64,000 nt of DNA, from positions 1-64,000 of the forward strand of contig JAZNEI010000010.1 in the NCBI GenBank assembly GCA_045588485.1, in the 5' to 3' direction. Below the pieces are notes generated by a model. It was not told where the DNA came from. It saw only the letters and a list, made by a program, of their open reading frames with translations, and ran no database searches. Source of the stretch: HGM04593 sp045588485. Its GTDB lineage: Bacteria > Bacteroidota > Bacteroidia > Bacteroidales > Bacteroidaceae. The number at the start of each line of letters is the position of its first letter. The first letter of the stretch is position 1. This document shows positions 35,141-43,700 of this stretch, piece by piece. The translations under genes were made by a program, and so were the position numbers.

Positions 35141-38100
35141 ATGAAACTCAAAGCACTAACCTTTCTCGCACTCCTTGGCACACTCTTCAGTGCAGGTGCG
35201 AAGGCACAACAGCCCGACTACTATGTAGCACACGGTGCCGATGTAAAGATTACACACTCGGTTCACTATCCAAAGGCTGTGGGTATTGTAGGCGCACAGA
35301 GCGAGCAGCAGATTCTCGACGGTATTGCTTCGGCACCCGGCTGCGCAGCCTACTTCGACAAGACATCGACAACTTTCGATGTAAAATCGGGCGATGTTGT
35401 AACACCGCTTATAACCATCAACGGTGAATGGATGCACGGATACGTGTATGTCGATTGGGACAACAGCAAGCAGTTTGATGTAAAACTCGAAGGCACAGGC
35501 CCCTATACAAAAGGCGAGGGCAATGAACTTATGTGTTGGTCGCTCTACGGACACAACACCGATGGCGACAGCGGTTGGAACAGCGATGGCACACGTCTGA
35601 ACAGCGGCAACGTGCTTGCTCCCGGCTCGTTTAAAGTACCCGAGGGACTTGAGGTCGGTTCGACCTACCGCATGCGTTACAAGGTAGAGTGGAACAGCAT
35701 CGACCCTGCCGGCGAGGGCGACAAGTTCATCACCGACGGCGGTTCTATAATAGACGTTACATTAAGAATATCGGGTACAGCCGAAGAGACTGAGCAGGAG
35801 GGCTACCCCATCGACGACTATCAAGAGCCTCGCGTGGGAACAAAACCCGATGCAGCCGAGTGGAATGCTATTCCCGATGGTCTGAACGCATCGTGGGCAT
35901 CACGTGACGTACACTACTCGCTTCACAAGGTACCTCAGTTGACACAGAAAAGCGAAGCTGCCATCTACGCTTGGAAGGGCGAACGAGCCAACATACAGGC
36001 AGTACTCTACAGCAAGAGCGACCAGGGAGTACTCAGCGTACGTATGAGCGAGTGGAAAAAAGACGGTGCAGCAACCGGTATTAAGGATGCAGGCGATGCA
36101 CGTTTCGTAAACTATGTAATCACCGACGACTACGACGCTTGCGGAAACCACCCCATGACACTCCCCACATGGCTTGTAGCCGACGTAATCGACCAGGATA
36201 AGCCCCACGCAGTACCTGCGATGGAGACACGTCCCGTATGGTGTACAATAGAGGTACCTCGCGATGCCGCAGCCGGTAAATACACAAGTGAGCTTCAGGT
36301 TGTGAACGAAGCAGGCGACATTATCAAGAGCCTTACCCTGACAATTAACGTCGACAGCCATGCCCTGCCCACTGTTGCCGAGCAGAAGTTCCACCTTGAT
36401 TTCTGGCAGCAGCCCTACGCAGTCAGCCGTTACTATGGTGTAGAGCGCTGGAGCGACGACCATCTGAACGCACTGCGTCCCTACCTCGAGGCACTAGGTC
36501 GCGCCGGACAGCGCACCGTATCAGCCATTATGTTCTACGAGCCTTGGGGCGAGCAGACACACGAACCCGACCGCTTTGAGCCTATGGTTCAGACCACAAA
36601 GAAGAGCAATGGCGAGTGGGCATACGACTACACCATATTCGACAAATATGTAGAGCTTTGTGCCGAGTACGGTATCGACAAACAGATAAACTGTTTCAGT
36701 ATGGTACCTTGGGATATGAGTTTCCGCTACTTCGACGAGGCAAGCAACAGCTATAAATACATTACAACCACTACAAGTACAGCACAGTACCGCGAACTGT
36801 GGACAAGCTTCCTGAAGGCATTCAAGAGCCATCTTCAGCAGAAGGGTTGGTTCGAGAAGACCAATATTGCAATGGACGAGCGTGCCGAGAGTGATATGCT
36901 CAATGCCTATAACATTGCCAACTCAATAGGCTTCAATATGGCATTGGCAGGCAACTACCACTCATCACTCAGCGACAAGCTACAGGACTTCTGTGTGGCA
37001 CTTGGACAGGACAAGCTCTTCACAGAAGCACAGATGGCCGACCGCAAGGCAAAGAACCGCATTACCACATTCTACACCAGCTGCGCCGACAGCGAGCCTA
37101 ACATCTATACAAACTCATATCCTGCCGAGGCAGCTTATCTGCCTCTGTATGCAGCAGCAAACAACCTCAACGGTTACCTGCATTGGGCTTGGATAAACTG
37201 GGACGAGCATCCTCTCACCGACAGCCGCTACCGCAAGTTCGGCTCGGGTGACACATACTGCTACTACCCCGGCAACCGTTCAAGTGTACGTTTCGAGCGT
37301 CTTATCGAGGGTATACACCAATACGAGAAGGTACAGATTCTGCGCGAGGAATACAAGAACAACAGCGAGAAGATGGAGGCTCTTAATGCACTCTTGAACC
37401 GCTTTACAAGCAGTGCTGTTGCAGGTGAGCAGTGCGCCGACTGGGTAAACGATATCGAGGCCTTCCTCAATGGACAGGAGGTTGAGATTCCGGCAGCAAA
37501 GGATGTAAAGACCGGTTACTACCATCTTGTAAGCAAAGCTACATCGCGTAACGAGCACCTATATAACAACGCCCTGCACAGTGGTAACGGATTGCGTTTC
37601 ACATTACAGTCGAACGAGATTGTACCCACTAACAACGGTATATGGTACGTAACCGTAAACGAGGGCAGCAGCAAGATTGGTATCAAGAACGGCGACGGCA
37701 ATCCCTTAGTTGCAGGAGCCAACTGGGGTGGCTCGATAGCAGGCAGCTACAAGGAGCTTACAGTAGGTTCTACAGTAGACGTAGGCGAGTTCCGTTACTA
37801 CTTCTTCAGCGAGGCCATCAACTGCACCAATGGCAGTGCAAACTTCAAGGTAGGCGGTGCCGACTTTGTCACCACATGGACCGATGGTGCCACTGCCGAC
37901 GACAATATGTGGCGCTTCGAAGCTGTCGATGTCGAGGGAGCCAACATTTACAATGTTGTCATCGAAGGCGAACATGATGCTTACGTCACATACACACACG
38001 ATGGCACAAGCGAATATGCATTCAACGGTGGATTCTTCATCACACCCAATAAGATTGCTGCCGAGAACCTTAAGGTTGCCATTGTAGATAACACACATAA

Positions 38101-40174
38101 CGGAGCCGATATCACTATCGAAGATGGCACAATCACTGTCAGCAACATTAAAGCAGCCGCAGCACCCAAGAAGCAGGACCTCTTTAACACCAGTAACGGC
38201 GACGGTGTTAAGCCCCCCTATCGTATCCCCGGTATAACAACAGCAAGCAACGGCCGCCTTATAGCAGCCGCAGCACGCCTGGTATGTGGAACCGACCCCG
38301 GTTACGGACAGGTTGACATCGTATGCCGTATCAGCGACGACAACGGCGAGAACTGGAGCGAGATGATTGATGTTGCAGTAGGTACAGGACGTACATCGGC
38401 CACAAAGAACTATTTCGACACAGCATTCGGAGACCCTGCAATCGTTGCCGACCGCACAAGCGATGAGGTAATAATCCTTGCCGTGGCAGGATGTACCGTA
38501 TATGGTAACGCCAACACCACACGTAAGAATCCTAACCTCATCGGTATAATCCGCAGTAAGGACAATGGCGAAACATGGGAGAAGCCCATCGACATCACCG
38601 AAAACATATACAGCCTGTTCGATAAAGGTAACCCCATTCAGGCAGCCTTTGTCGGTGGCGGTAAGATATTCCAGAGCCGTATTATTAAGAAAGACAAATA
38701 CTACCGTATATATGCAGCCCTATGCGCACGCCCCAATGGTAACCGTGTAGTTTATTCCGATGACTTCGGTGCTACATGGCACGCTCTTGGCGGTGCCTCG
38801 GCACTTCCTGCGACTGGCGGCGACGAGCCCAAGTGCGAGGAACTTCCCGATGGCCGCGTTATCCTTTCGAGCCGTGTAGGTGGTGGACGAATCTACAACA
38901 TATACACCTATAGCAACGCTCTCGAGGGCGAGGGTAGCTGGGAGTCGGCAGTAAAGAGCAGCTTCGATGGCGCAGGACACACCCCCGGTGGCAACTCTAC
39001 CAATGGCGAGATTCTCGTTGTTCCCGTTGTTCGCAACAGCGACGGCAAGGAGATGTACTTGGCACTGCAATCGCTTCCCACAGGTAGCGGACGTACTAAC
39101 GTAGGTATCTACTACAAGGAGCTTACCGACATTAATGATATTGACAACACATCGCACTTTGCAAACGGATGGAACGGTTACTTCGAAGTTAGCAAGACCT
39201 CATCGGCATATAGTTCAATGGACCTTCAAGCCGACAACAGAATAGGTTTCATCTATGAGGAGACACTCACCGGCTTTGGTAAGCGTAATAACCCAGTGTC
39301 GACAAGTTTCCCAACCGGTGCCGGACAACACAACTTCGACGGATTCGACAATATCTACGTTGCATACGAGCTTGAGTATATCACAAGCGGTGCATACAGC
39401 ATAAAGAGAGATGTAGACCGTCGTGCTTTTTTGCAGAGCTATTTTGGCGAAGTAGTAAAGAGTGCCAATGTATCGGACGAGCAGAAAGCAATCGTCAACG
39501 AGGCTATTAACGCCCTTAGCACCAATCCCACTACCGAGGAGGTAGACTACATCTACTATCTTTTGGCAGGCGGTGGAGCACCCGATAAATGGGACGGCAA
39601 GACAGTAACACTCACCAACGTACAGAAGAGTGGTAAGGAGTATGCACTTTACATCGACGATAGTAAAACACTCAGCATCAGCACATCATCGGCAGCTGAC
39701 CTTGGTAATGCAGCAAAGTTTCTTTGTAAGAAAGAGGATAGCGGCAAATACAGCCTCTACAACAAGGAGAAACAGCTTTATGCCATCTGGCGTGCAGGCA
39801 AGAACTACGGTTACAATAACAACAGCGGTACCCTTGCCGAGTACAATGCCACCTACTGCGACTGGAGTTTTAACGACGGAAGCACCTCTATCGAGAACAC
39901 TTACTACATTGTCAACAAGAGAAGCGACGGTACCACCGACGGTTCTATCATAATAATGGCAGCAGGTACATTCGACGCATGGTCGAATTCGGTAGGTCTC
40001 AGCAACAATTACAGTAACCTTTTCCGCATCGACATTGTAGAGGATGGTACAGGTATCGCAGATGTAACAGTAGAGAATGGCGAGAATGTAATCTACGACC
40101 TCCAAGGTCGCAAGGTACAGCAGCCAAGCAAAGGTATATACATTATAAACGGAAAGAAGGTTATGATAAGATAA
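35141..40174 (+). CDS. GH123-type hexosaminidase fused to GH33 sialidase
   Basis: This 1677-residue secreted protein has a signal peptide (LLGTLFSAGAKAQ), then a GEVED-like beta domain (about 30-215). A GH123/DUF4091 module (about 230-760) follows, with FHLDFWQQPYAVSRYYGVERW and the catalytic Asp-Glu pair in AMDERAE (D579/E580). After a beta-trefoil-like linker region comes a six-bladed GH33 sialidase (about 1015-1370). Its catalytic set is complete: YRIP R1028, R1245 and R1318 as the Arg triad, D1052 as acid/base, E1229 and Y1357 as the nucleophile pair, plus three Asp boxes (S1065, S1139, S1206). One deviation is AAAR where DxR is usual. The tail YDLQGRKVQQPSKGIYIING resembles a secretion-sorting tail. 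The fusion suggests one enzyme that removes sialic acid and beta-GalNAc from the same galactose. Confidence 0.9.
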   Translation: MKLKALTFLALLGTLFSAGAKAQQPDYYVAHGADVKITHSVHYPKAVGIVGAQSEQQILDGIASAPGCAAYFDKTSTTFDVKSGDVVTPLITINGEWMHGYVYVDWDNSKQFDVKLEGTGPYTKGEGNELMCWSLYGHNTDGDSGWNSDGTRLNSGNVLAPGSFKVPEGLEVGSTYRMRYKVEWNSIDPAGEGDKFITDGGSIIDVTLRISGTAEETEQEGYPIDDYQEPRVGTKPDAAEWNAIPDGLNASWASRDVHYSLHKVPQLTQKSEAAIYAWKGERANIQAVLYSKSDQGVLSVRMSEWKKDGAATGIKDAGDARFVNYVITDDYDACGNHPMTLPTWLVADVIDQDKPHAVPAMETRPVWCTIEVPRDAAAGKYTSELQVVNEAGDIIKSLTLTINVDSHALPTVAEQKFHLDFWQQPYAVSRYYGVERWSDDHLNALRPYLEALGRAGQRTVSAIMFYEPWGEQTHEPDRFEPMVQTTKKSNGEWAYDYTIFDKYVELCAEYGIDKQINCFSMVPWDMSFRYFDEASNSYKYITTTTSTAQYRELWTSFLKAFKSHLQQKGWFEKTNIAMDERAESDMLNAYNIANSIGFNMALAGNYHSSLSDKLQDFCVALGQDKLFTEAQMADRKAKNRITTFYTSCADSEPNIYTNSYPAEAAYLPLYAAANNLNGYLHWAWINWDEHPLTDSRYRKFGSGDTYCYYPGNRSSVRFERLIEGIHQYEKVQILREEYKNNSEKMEALNALLNRFTSSAVAGEQCADWVNDIEAFLNGQEVEIPAAKDVKTGYYHLVSKATSRNEHLYNNALHSGNGLRFTLQSNEIVPTNNGIWYVTVNEGSSKIGIKNGDGNPLVAGANWGGSIAGSYKELTVGSTVDVGEFRYYFFSEAINCTNGSANFKVGGADFVTTWTDGATADDNMWRFEAVDVEGANIYNVVIEGEHDAYVTYTHDGTSEYAFNGGFFITPNKIAAENLKVAIVDNTHNGADITIEDGTITVSNIKAAAAPKKQDLFNTSNGDGVKPPYRIPGITTASNGRLIAAAARLVCGTDPGYGQVDIVCRISDDNGENWSEMIDVAVGTGRTSATKNYFDTAFGDPAIVADRTSDEVIILAVAGCTVYGNANTTRKNPNLIGIIRSKDNGETWEKPIDITENIYSLFDKGNPIQAAFVGGGKIFQSRIIKKDKYYRIYAALCARPNGNRVVYSDDFGATWHALGGASALPATGGDEPKCEELPDGRVILSSRVGGGRIYNIYTYSNALEGEGSWESAVKSSFDGAGHTPGGNSTNGEILVVPVVRNSDGKEMYLALQSLPTGSGRTNVGIYYKELTDINDIDNTSHFANGWNGYFEVSKTSSAYSSMDLQADNRIGFIYEETLTGFGKRNNPVSTSFPTGAGQHNFDGFDNIYVAYELEYITSGAYSIKRDVDRRAFLQSYFGEVVKSANVSDEQKAIVNEAINALSTNPTTEEVDYIYYLLAGGGAPDKWDGKTVTLTNVQKSGKEYALYIDDSKTLSISTSSAADLGNAAKFLCKKEDSGKYSLYNKEKQLYAIWRAGKNYGYNNNSGTLAEYNATYCDWSFNDGSTSIENTYYIVNKRSDGTTDGSIIIMAAGTFDAWSNSVGLSNNYSNLFRIDIVEDGTGIADVTVENGENVIYDLQGRKVQQPSKGIYIINGKKVMIR

Positions 40175-40195
40175 CCTTACCGTTTTAAACTTAAT

Positions 40196-40233
40196 AACAT
40201 TGCGAGTGCGCTTATAAGTGCACTCGCAATGTT
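40196..40233 (+). terminator. Terminator of the GH123-GH33 gene
   Basis: A 14-bp stem (aacattgcgagtgc with gcactcgcaatgtt) is followed by tgtttaat, 21 bp after the stop codon. Confidence 0.85.
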
Positions 40234-40289
40234 TGTTTAATATATAATATAGATTCGCCACATTGTCGATTCTGAAATACAAAGGTGAG

Positions 40290-40400
40290 GGGAATTTTGA
40301 CAACGCTTGCTGACCGCAACCCGCAGAGCTTTGGGAACTCCTCCGTCACTGCGTGACACCTCCTCCTCCGAAAACGAAGGGCTCGCTGTAATATCTTGGT
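40290..40400. repeat. Bacteroidetes-type dispersed repeat upstream of tRNA-Ala
   Basis: This GC-richer block (gaactcctccgtcactgcg then tgacacctcctcctccg) includes a small palindrome (ccgtcactgcgtgacacc). Its composition differs from adjoining intergenic sequence and it resembles dispersed repeats I associate with Bacteroidales genomes. It contains a 66-codon open frame on the minus strand that is not credible as a gene. The remainder of the gap 40536-40753 shows nothing recognisable. Confidence 0.45.
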
Positions 40401-40422
40401 TTTATTCTGCACCCATAAGAAA

Positions 40423-40451
40423 AGCAGTCACGAAATTATCGTAACTGCTTG
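40423..40451 (-). terminator. Terminator of tRNA-Ala
   Basis: The hairpin aagcagt-cacg and cgta-actgctt (40423-40451) lies on the minus strand, 11 bp past the tRNA 3' end. Confidence 0.7.
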
Positions 40452-40461
40452 ATTATAAAAG

Positions 40462-40535
40462 TGGAGCATACGAGACTCGAACTCGTCACCTTTTGACTGC
40501 CAGTCAAACGCTCTAGCCAGATGAGCTAATGCCCC
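40462..40535 (-). tRNA. tRNA-Ala(GGC)
   Basis: On the minus strand the sequence folds as a cloverleaf: acceptor ggggcat/atgctcc, D arm gctc/gagc, anticodon stem tttga/tcaaa with loop ctggcag (anticodon GGC) and T arm acgag/ctcgt with loop ttcgagt. The G3-U70 wobble pair that identifies alanine tRNAs is present. CCA is not fully encoded. It is transcribed alone between the large glycosidase gene and the flavodiiron gene. Confidence 0.97.
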
Positions 40536-40753
40536 TCGCATTGCTTTTTTCCATTGCAAATGTAATATATATTTTAAAATAACCGACAATATATTGTCGA
40601 TTTTTTATGTTTTTTATTTAAAGGCCTAATATGACGACAGTTGAACATCTCATTCTGCACCCGATTGAATAACAAAAACAGTGCCTTTTAAAAAATATAA
40701 GTGGGCAGCCATAAATTGCGACCACCCACTTATATAATAAAAGCATTAAAGCC

Positions 40754-41902
40754 TTACAACATTCTATTTACAAGAGCATCAATGGCTGCATTATCGGAAG
40801 GTTGACGACGCGATTTAATTGTGACCACAGGCTCTACAATATCTATATTCTTCATCTCTTCGAGCATAGAACGCATAACACGCCCGGCAGTGGGAGCCCA
40901 AGAGCCATTCTCAACAAGTGCCACGCGACGATTCTGAAAGTTCTTCATCTTCAGGTGATACAGGAAATGGTACATAGGTGGGAATACCCCTGCATCATAC
41001 GACGATGCACAAAGCACCATACGACTCATACGGAACGCATCGGCAAGCGCCTGCGACGCATCGCAACGGGCAAGGTCGGCAGTGATTACGTTCACACCCT
41101 TTTCACGTAATTTATCGGCAATATCAAGTGCGACGGCAGCAGTTCCACCATATATCGAGGCATAAGCGACAAACACACCCTCGGTCTCGGGGCGATAGCT
41201 GCTCCAGGTATCGTACAACCCTATGTAATGGGCAAGATTCTCTTTAAGAACAGGGCCGTGCAGAGGACAGATAATGGCAATATCCAATGCGGCTGCCTTT
41301 TTCAGAAGAGTCTGAACCTGTTTACCATACTTTCCAACGATGTTAAGAAAATAGCGGCGAGCCTCATCGTCCCACCCCTCTTCGAATGTTGTACCGAATG
41401 TTCCGAAAGCATCGGCCGAGAAGAGCACACGCTCTTTGCTGTCGTACGACACAATAACCTCGGGCCAATGCACCATTGGGGCAGCGACAAATGTAAGCTC
41501 GCGACCTCCAAGGCTTAATGTATCGCCCTCTTTTACAGCAATGGTACGTCCTTCGAAGATATCGTTTCCGAAGAACTGCGGCATCATCTTGAGAGCAATA
41601 GCCGATGAAACAATCTTGAGCGAGGGGAATCGCTCGAGCACTTCGGCAATAAGCGACGAGTGGTCGGGTTCCATGTGCTGTACTACAAGATAATCGGGAG
41701 TGCGTCCATCGAGCACCGATAGCAGATTGTTCCACCACTCCTTGCCTTTACGCGAGTCGGCAGTATCCATAATTGCTATCTTCTCATCGAATATCACATA
41801 AGAGTTATATAATACACCGTCAGGCACACGATACTGTCCTTCAAACAGGTCGATGTCGTTATCCTTGACACCTATATACTTTATTGTTGATGTTATATCC
41901 AT
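40754..41902 (-). CDS. A-type flavodiiron protein
   Basis: This 382-residue cytoplasmic protein has an N-terminal metallo-beta-lactamase-like diiron domain with HMEPDHSS and MVHWPEVIV, and a C-terminal flavodoxin (VFVAYASIYGGTAAVALDIADKL). Flavodiiron proteins reduce O2 to water or NO to N2O and protect anaerobes. The length and lack of a rubredoxin tail fit class A. A consensus promoter is upstream and it is monocistronic. Which gas is the true substrate cannot be told from sequence. Confidence 0.92.
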   Translation of the reverse strand: MDITSTIKYIGVKDNDIDLFEGQYRVPDGVLYNSYVIFDEKIAIMDTADSRKGKEWWNNLLSVLDGRTPDYLVVQHMEPDHSSLIAEVLERFPSLKIVSSAIALKMMPQFFGNDIFEGRTIAVKEGDTLSLGGRELTFVAAPMVHWPEVIVSYDSKERVLFSADAFGTFGTTFEEGWDDEARRYFLNIVGKYGKQVQTLLKKAAALDIAIICPLHGPVLKENLAHYIGLYDTWSSYRPETEGVFVAYASIYGGTAAVALDIADKLREKGVNVITADLARCDASQALADAFRMSRMVLCASSYDAGVFPPMYHFLYHLKMKNFQNRRVALVENGSWAPTAGRVMRSMLEEMKNIDIVEPVVTIKSRRQPSDNAAIDALVNRML

Positions 41903-41938
41903 AATTGAAATTTTTACTTAATTATTTGTGTCACTTTG

Positions 41939-41969
41939 CAAAAGTACTAAAAAACGGGTGAAACACAAA
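41939..41969 (-). promoter_or_regulatory. Bacteroidetes promoter of the flavodiiron gene
   Basis: On the minus strand TTTG (41966-41969), a 19-bp spacer and TACTTTTG (41939-41946) give an essentially perfect promoter, with a leader of about 30 nt. Confidence 0.85.
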
Positions 41970-42018
41970 GAAGAGTTTAATATTTCAATACGGGTAGTTT
42001 AATAGATATAGAATAACC

Positions 42019-42055
42019 GCAGCGTCAAGAGTATCTGAGCTGCGGTTTAATCTTT
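42019..42055. terminator. Hairpin downstream of lemA
   Basis: A stem of accgcag/ctgcggt lies about 20 bp beyond the lemA-like stop. The better T-run is on the plus strand, and on the minus strand it is followed by a looser ttattctatat. It is a plausible terminator of the TPM-LemA transcript. Confidence 0.5.
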
Positions 42056-42071
42056 TTTCGGATGTTCTCTT

Positions 42072-42653
42072 TTAGAACTTAACCTCGGGAGCTTTTGATG
42101 CACCCTCCTCGGCCTCGAAATAGGGTCGTTTCTCGAAGCCGAACATTCCTGCAATCAGGTTACGGGGGAATGTACGAATAGCTGTATTATATTCCTTTGC
42201 AGCCTCATTGAAGTTACGACGTTCTACAGTTATGCGGTTCTCGGTACCCTCTAATTGTGCCTGAAGCTCAAGAAAGTTCTGATTAGCCTTCAGGTCGGGA
42301 TAATTCTCGGTAATTGCAAGCAGACGGCCAAGAGCAGCACCCACCTCACCCTGCGCCTTCTGATAGGCCTGCAATTTCTCGGGAGTAAGGTCATTGGCAC
42401 TTACTGTCATCTGTGTGGCACGCGAACGGGCCGACACCACTGCATCGAGAGTCTCTTTCTCGTGCGAAGCATAACCTTTCACAGTGTTTACAAGATTAGG
42501 GATAAGATCGGCACGACGCTGATACTGATTTTCGACATTACTCCAGGCGGTACCTACACCCTCGTCCATCTTTACCAAGCCGTTGTAAGAGGTCACACAC
42601 CATATAATCGCAACTACTGCGACTACGATAATAATAATTGTTGACTTTTTCAT
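42072..42653 (-). CDS. LemA family protein
   Basis: This 193-residue protein has one N-terminal transmembrane helix (IIIIVVAVVAIIWCV) and a helical domain with the LemA signature YNGLVKMDEGVGTAWSNVENQYQRRADLIPNLVNTVKGYA followed by LQAQLEGTENRITVERRNFNEAAKEYNTAI. LemA proteins are membrane-anchored with an external helical bundle; role unknown. It lies 39 bp after the TPM-domain gene, a very common gene pair. Confidence 0.95.
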   Translation of the reverse strand: MKKSTIIIIVVAVVAIIWCVTSYNGLVKMDEGVGTAWSNVENQYQRRADLIPNLVNTVKGYASHEKETLDAVVSARSRATQMTVSANDLTPEKLQAYQKAQGEVGAALGRLLAITENYPDLKANQNFLELQAQLEGTENRITVERRNFNEAAKEYNTAIRTFPRNLIAGMFGFEKRPYFEAEEGASKAPEVKF

Positions 42654-42692
42654 ATCTATAAAATTTATTGTTGATTAATCATTTATTATCTA

Positions 42693-43586
42693 TTAGAAAC
42701 GAGAGCCTGCTCCACCGCCTCCGAAACTACCGCCACCAAAGCTACCACCGCTGAAGCCGCCACCTCCTCGACCAAAGCCACCGCCAATGATTGTTCCGCC
42801 ACCGCTGGGACCACGATAATTGGGGTCGACCGAGCTTGTCTGACGCACAAAAGTGTGTCCGCAATCTTGACAACAATAGGTTACATTATGTATTATATAT
42901 CCGTTCGAGCGCCCTGCAATCTTAGAACCTACACGCTTCAGATTCCTTTTTTTACATTTAGGACAGCGCCCCATAGCCCATATTGCGTAAAACACAAGTG
43001 CAATACCAACAAACATAATAACCCCGAAGAAACATATAAGAGCAATCTCATCATTCTCCTCTTCGGGCAGCGCCTCCATAGAACCATCGAGAACAGCAGC
43101 AACAGCCTTTATACCCTCAATCATACCTTGATTCCAATCGTCCTTACCAAAATGCTTGACCATATACTGAGACTGTATGCGTTTGCAGATAGCATCGGGA
43201 AGTACCCCTTCGAGACCGTAACCCGTAGCAAACTGAATACAGCGTTCATCGGTAGAAAGCAATATGACAAGACCATTGTTACGTTCCTTCTCACCCACTC
43301 CATTCTCCTGTCCCAGACGGTGAGCAAAATCGAAGCAATCGCCCCCTTCTATACCTGTTACCACAGCCACAAGCACCTGAATACCGGTTTTTTCTTCGAG
43401 AGCGAACAGAGTATTATCGATTGTATCGACGGCAGCAGCAGATAGGATATTATCGGGATTACTTACATAGCGCGTACGGTCCTGCAAATGTACCAACGGA
43501 ATCTCACTCACCTTATATTCGCGTGCCACTCCTAAGCCACAAACCAGCATAAGCAACACAGCAAAGAGCAATCTATTTATCTTCAT
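42693..43586 (-). CDS. TPM-domain membrane protein
   Basis: This 297-residue protein has a signal segment (LLFAVLLMLVCGLGVA), then a TPM domain (about 30-170: YVSNPDNILSAAAVDTIDNTLFALEEKTGIQVLVAVV, GVGEKERNNGLVILLS). A transmembrane helix (ICFFGVIMFVGIALVFYAIW), a zinc-ribbon-like segment (CPKCKKRN with YCCQDCGHTF) and a Gly/Ser/Phe-rich tail ending in GSRF follow. TPM (YgcG/DUF477) proteins are linked to envelope quality control or PSII repair in other phyla. It starts at the ATG 43584-43586, and is the first gene of the pair with LemA. Confidence 0.9.
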   Translation of the reverse strand: MKINRLLFAVLLMLVCGLGVAREYKVSEIPLVHLQDRTRYVSNPDNILSAAAVDTIDNTLFALEEKTGIQVLVAVVTGIEGGDCFDFAHRLGQENGVGEKERNNGLVILLSTDERCIQFATGYGLEGVLPDAICKRIQSQYMVKHFGKDDWNQGMIEGIKAVAAVLDGSMEALPEEENDEIALICFFGVIMFVGIALVFYAIWAMGRCPKCKKRNLKRVGSKIAGRSNGYIIHNVTYCCQDCGHTFVRQTSSVDPNYRGPSGGGTIIGGGFGRGGGGFSGGSFGGGSFGGGGAGSRF

Positions 43587-43642
43587 ATCTACCAATTTTG
43601 TTGCGAATTTAATAAAAGGATAAGAAATTGTAAACTTTTTAT

Positions 43643-43680
43643 TAAAAAAATAGTCGGCTACACCACAGTGAAGCCGACCG
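43643..43680 (-). terminator. Terminator of the esterase-GH123 operon
   Basis: On the minus strand a 7-bp stem (gtcggct with agccgac) is followed by a run of seven T residues. It is 21 bp downstream of the GH123-type gene stop. Confidence 0.9.
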
Positions 43681-43700
43681 ATATTATAGCACGAATTATA

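Noticed and set aside
40212..40412. 66-codon frame on the minus strand near tRNA-Ala
   Set aside because: It lies in a dispersed repeat block and overlaps the terminator; its translation is Arg/Cys-rich and looks like noise.
40462..40535. tRNA-Ala as an integration site for a genomic island
   Set aside because: No copy of the tRNA 3' end was seen near 35 kb or elsewhere, and no integrase gene is present.
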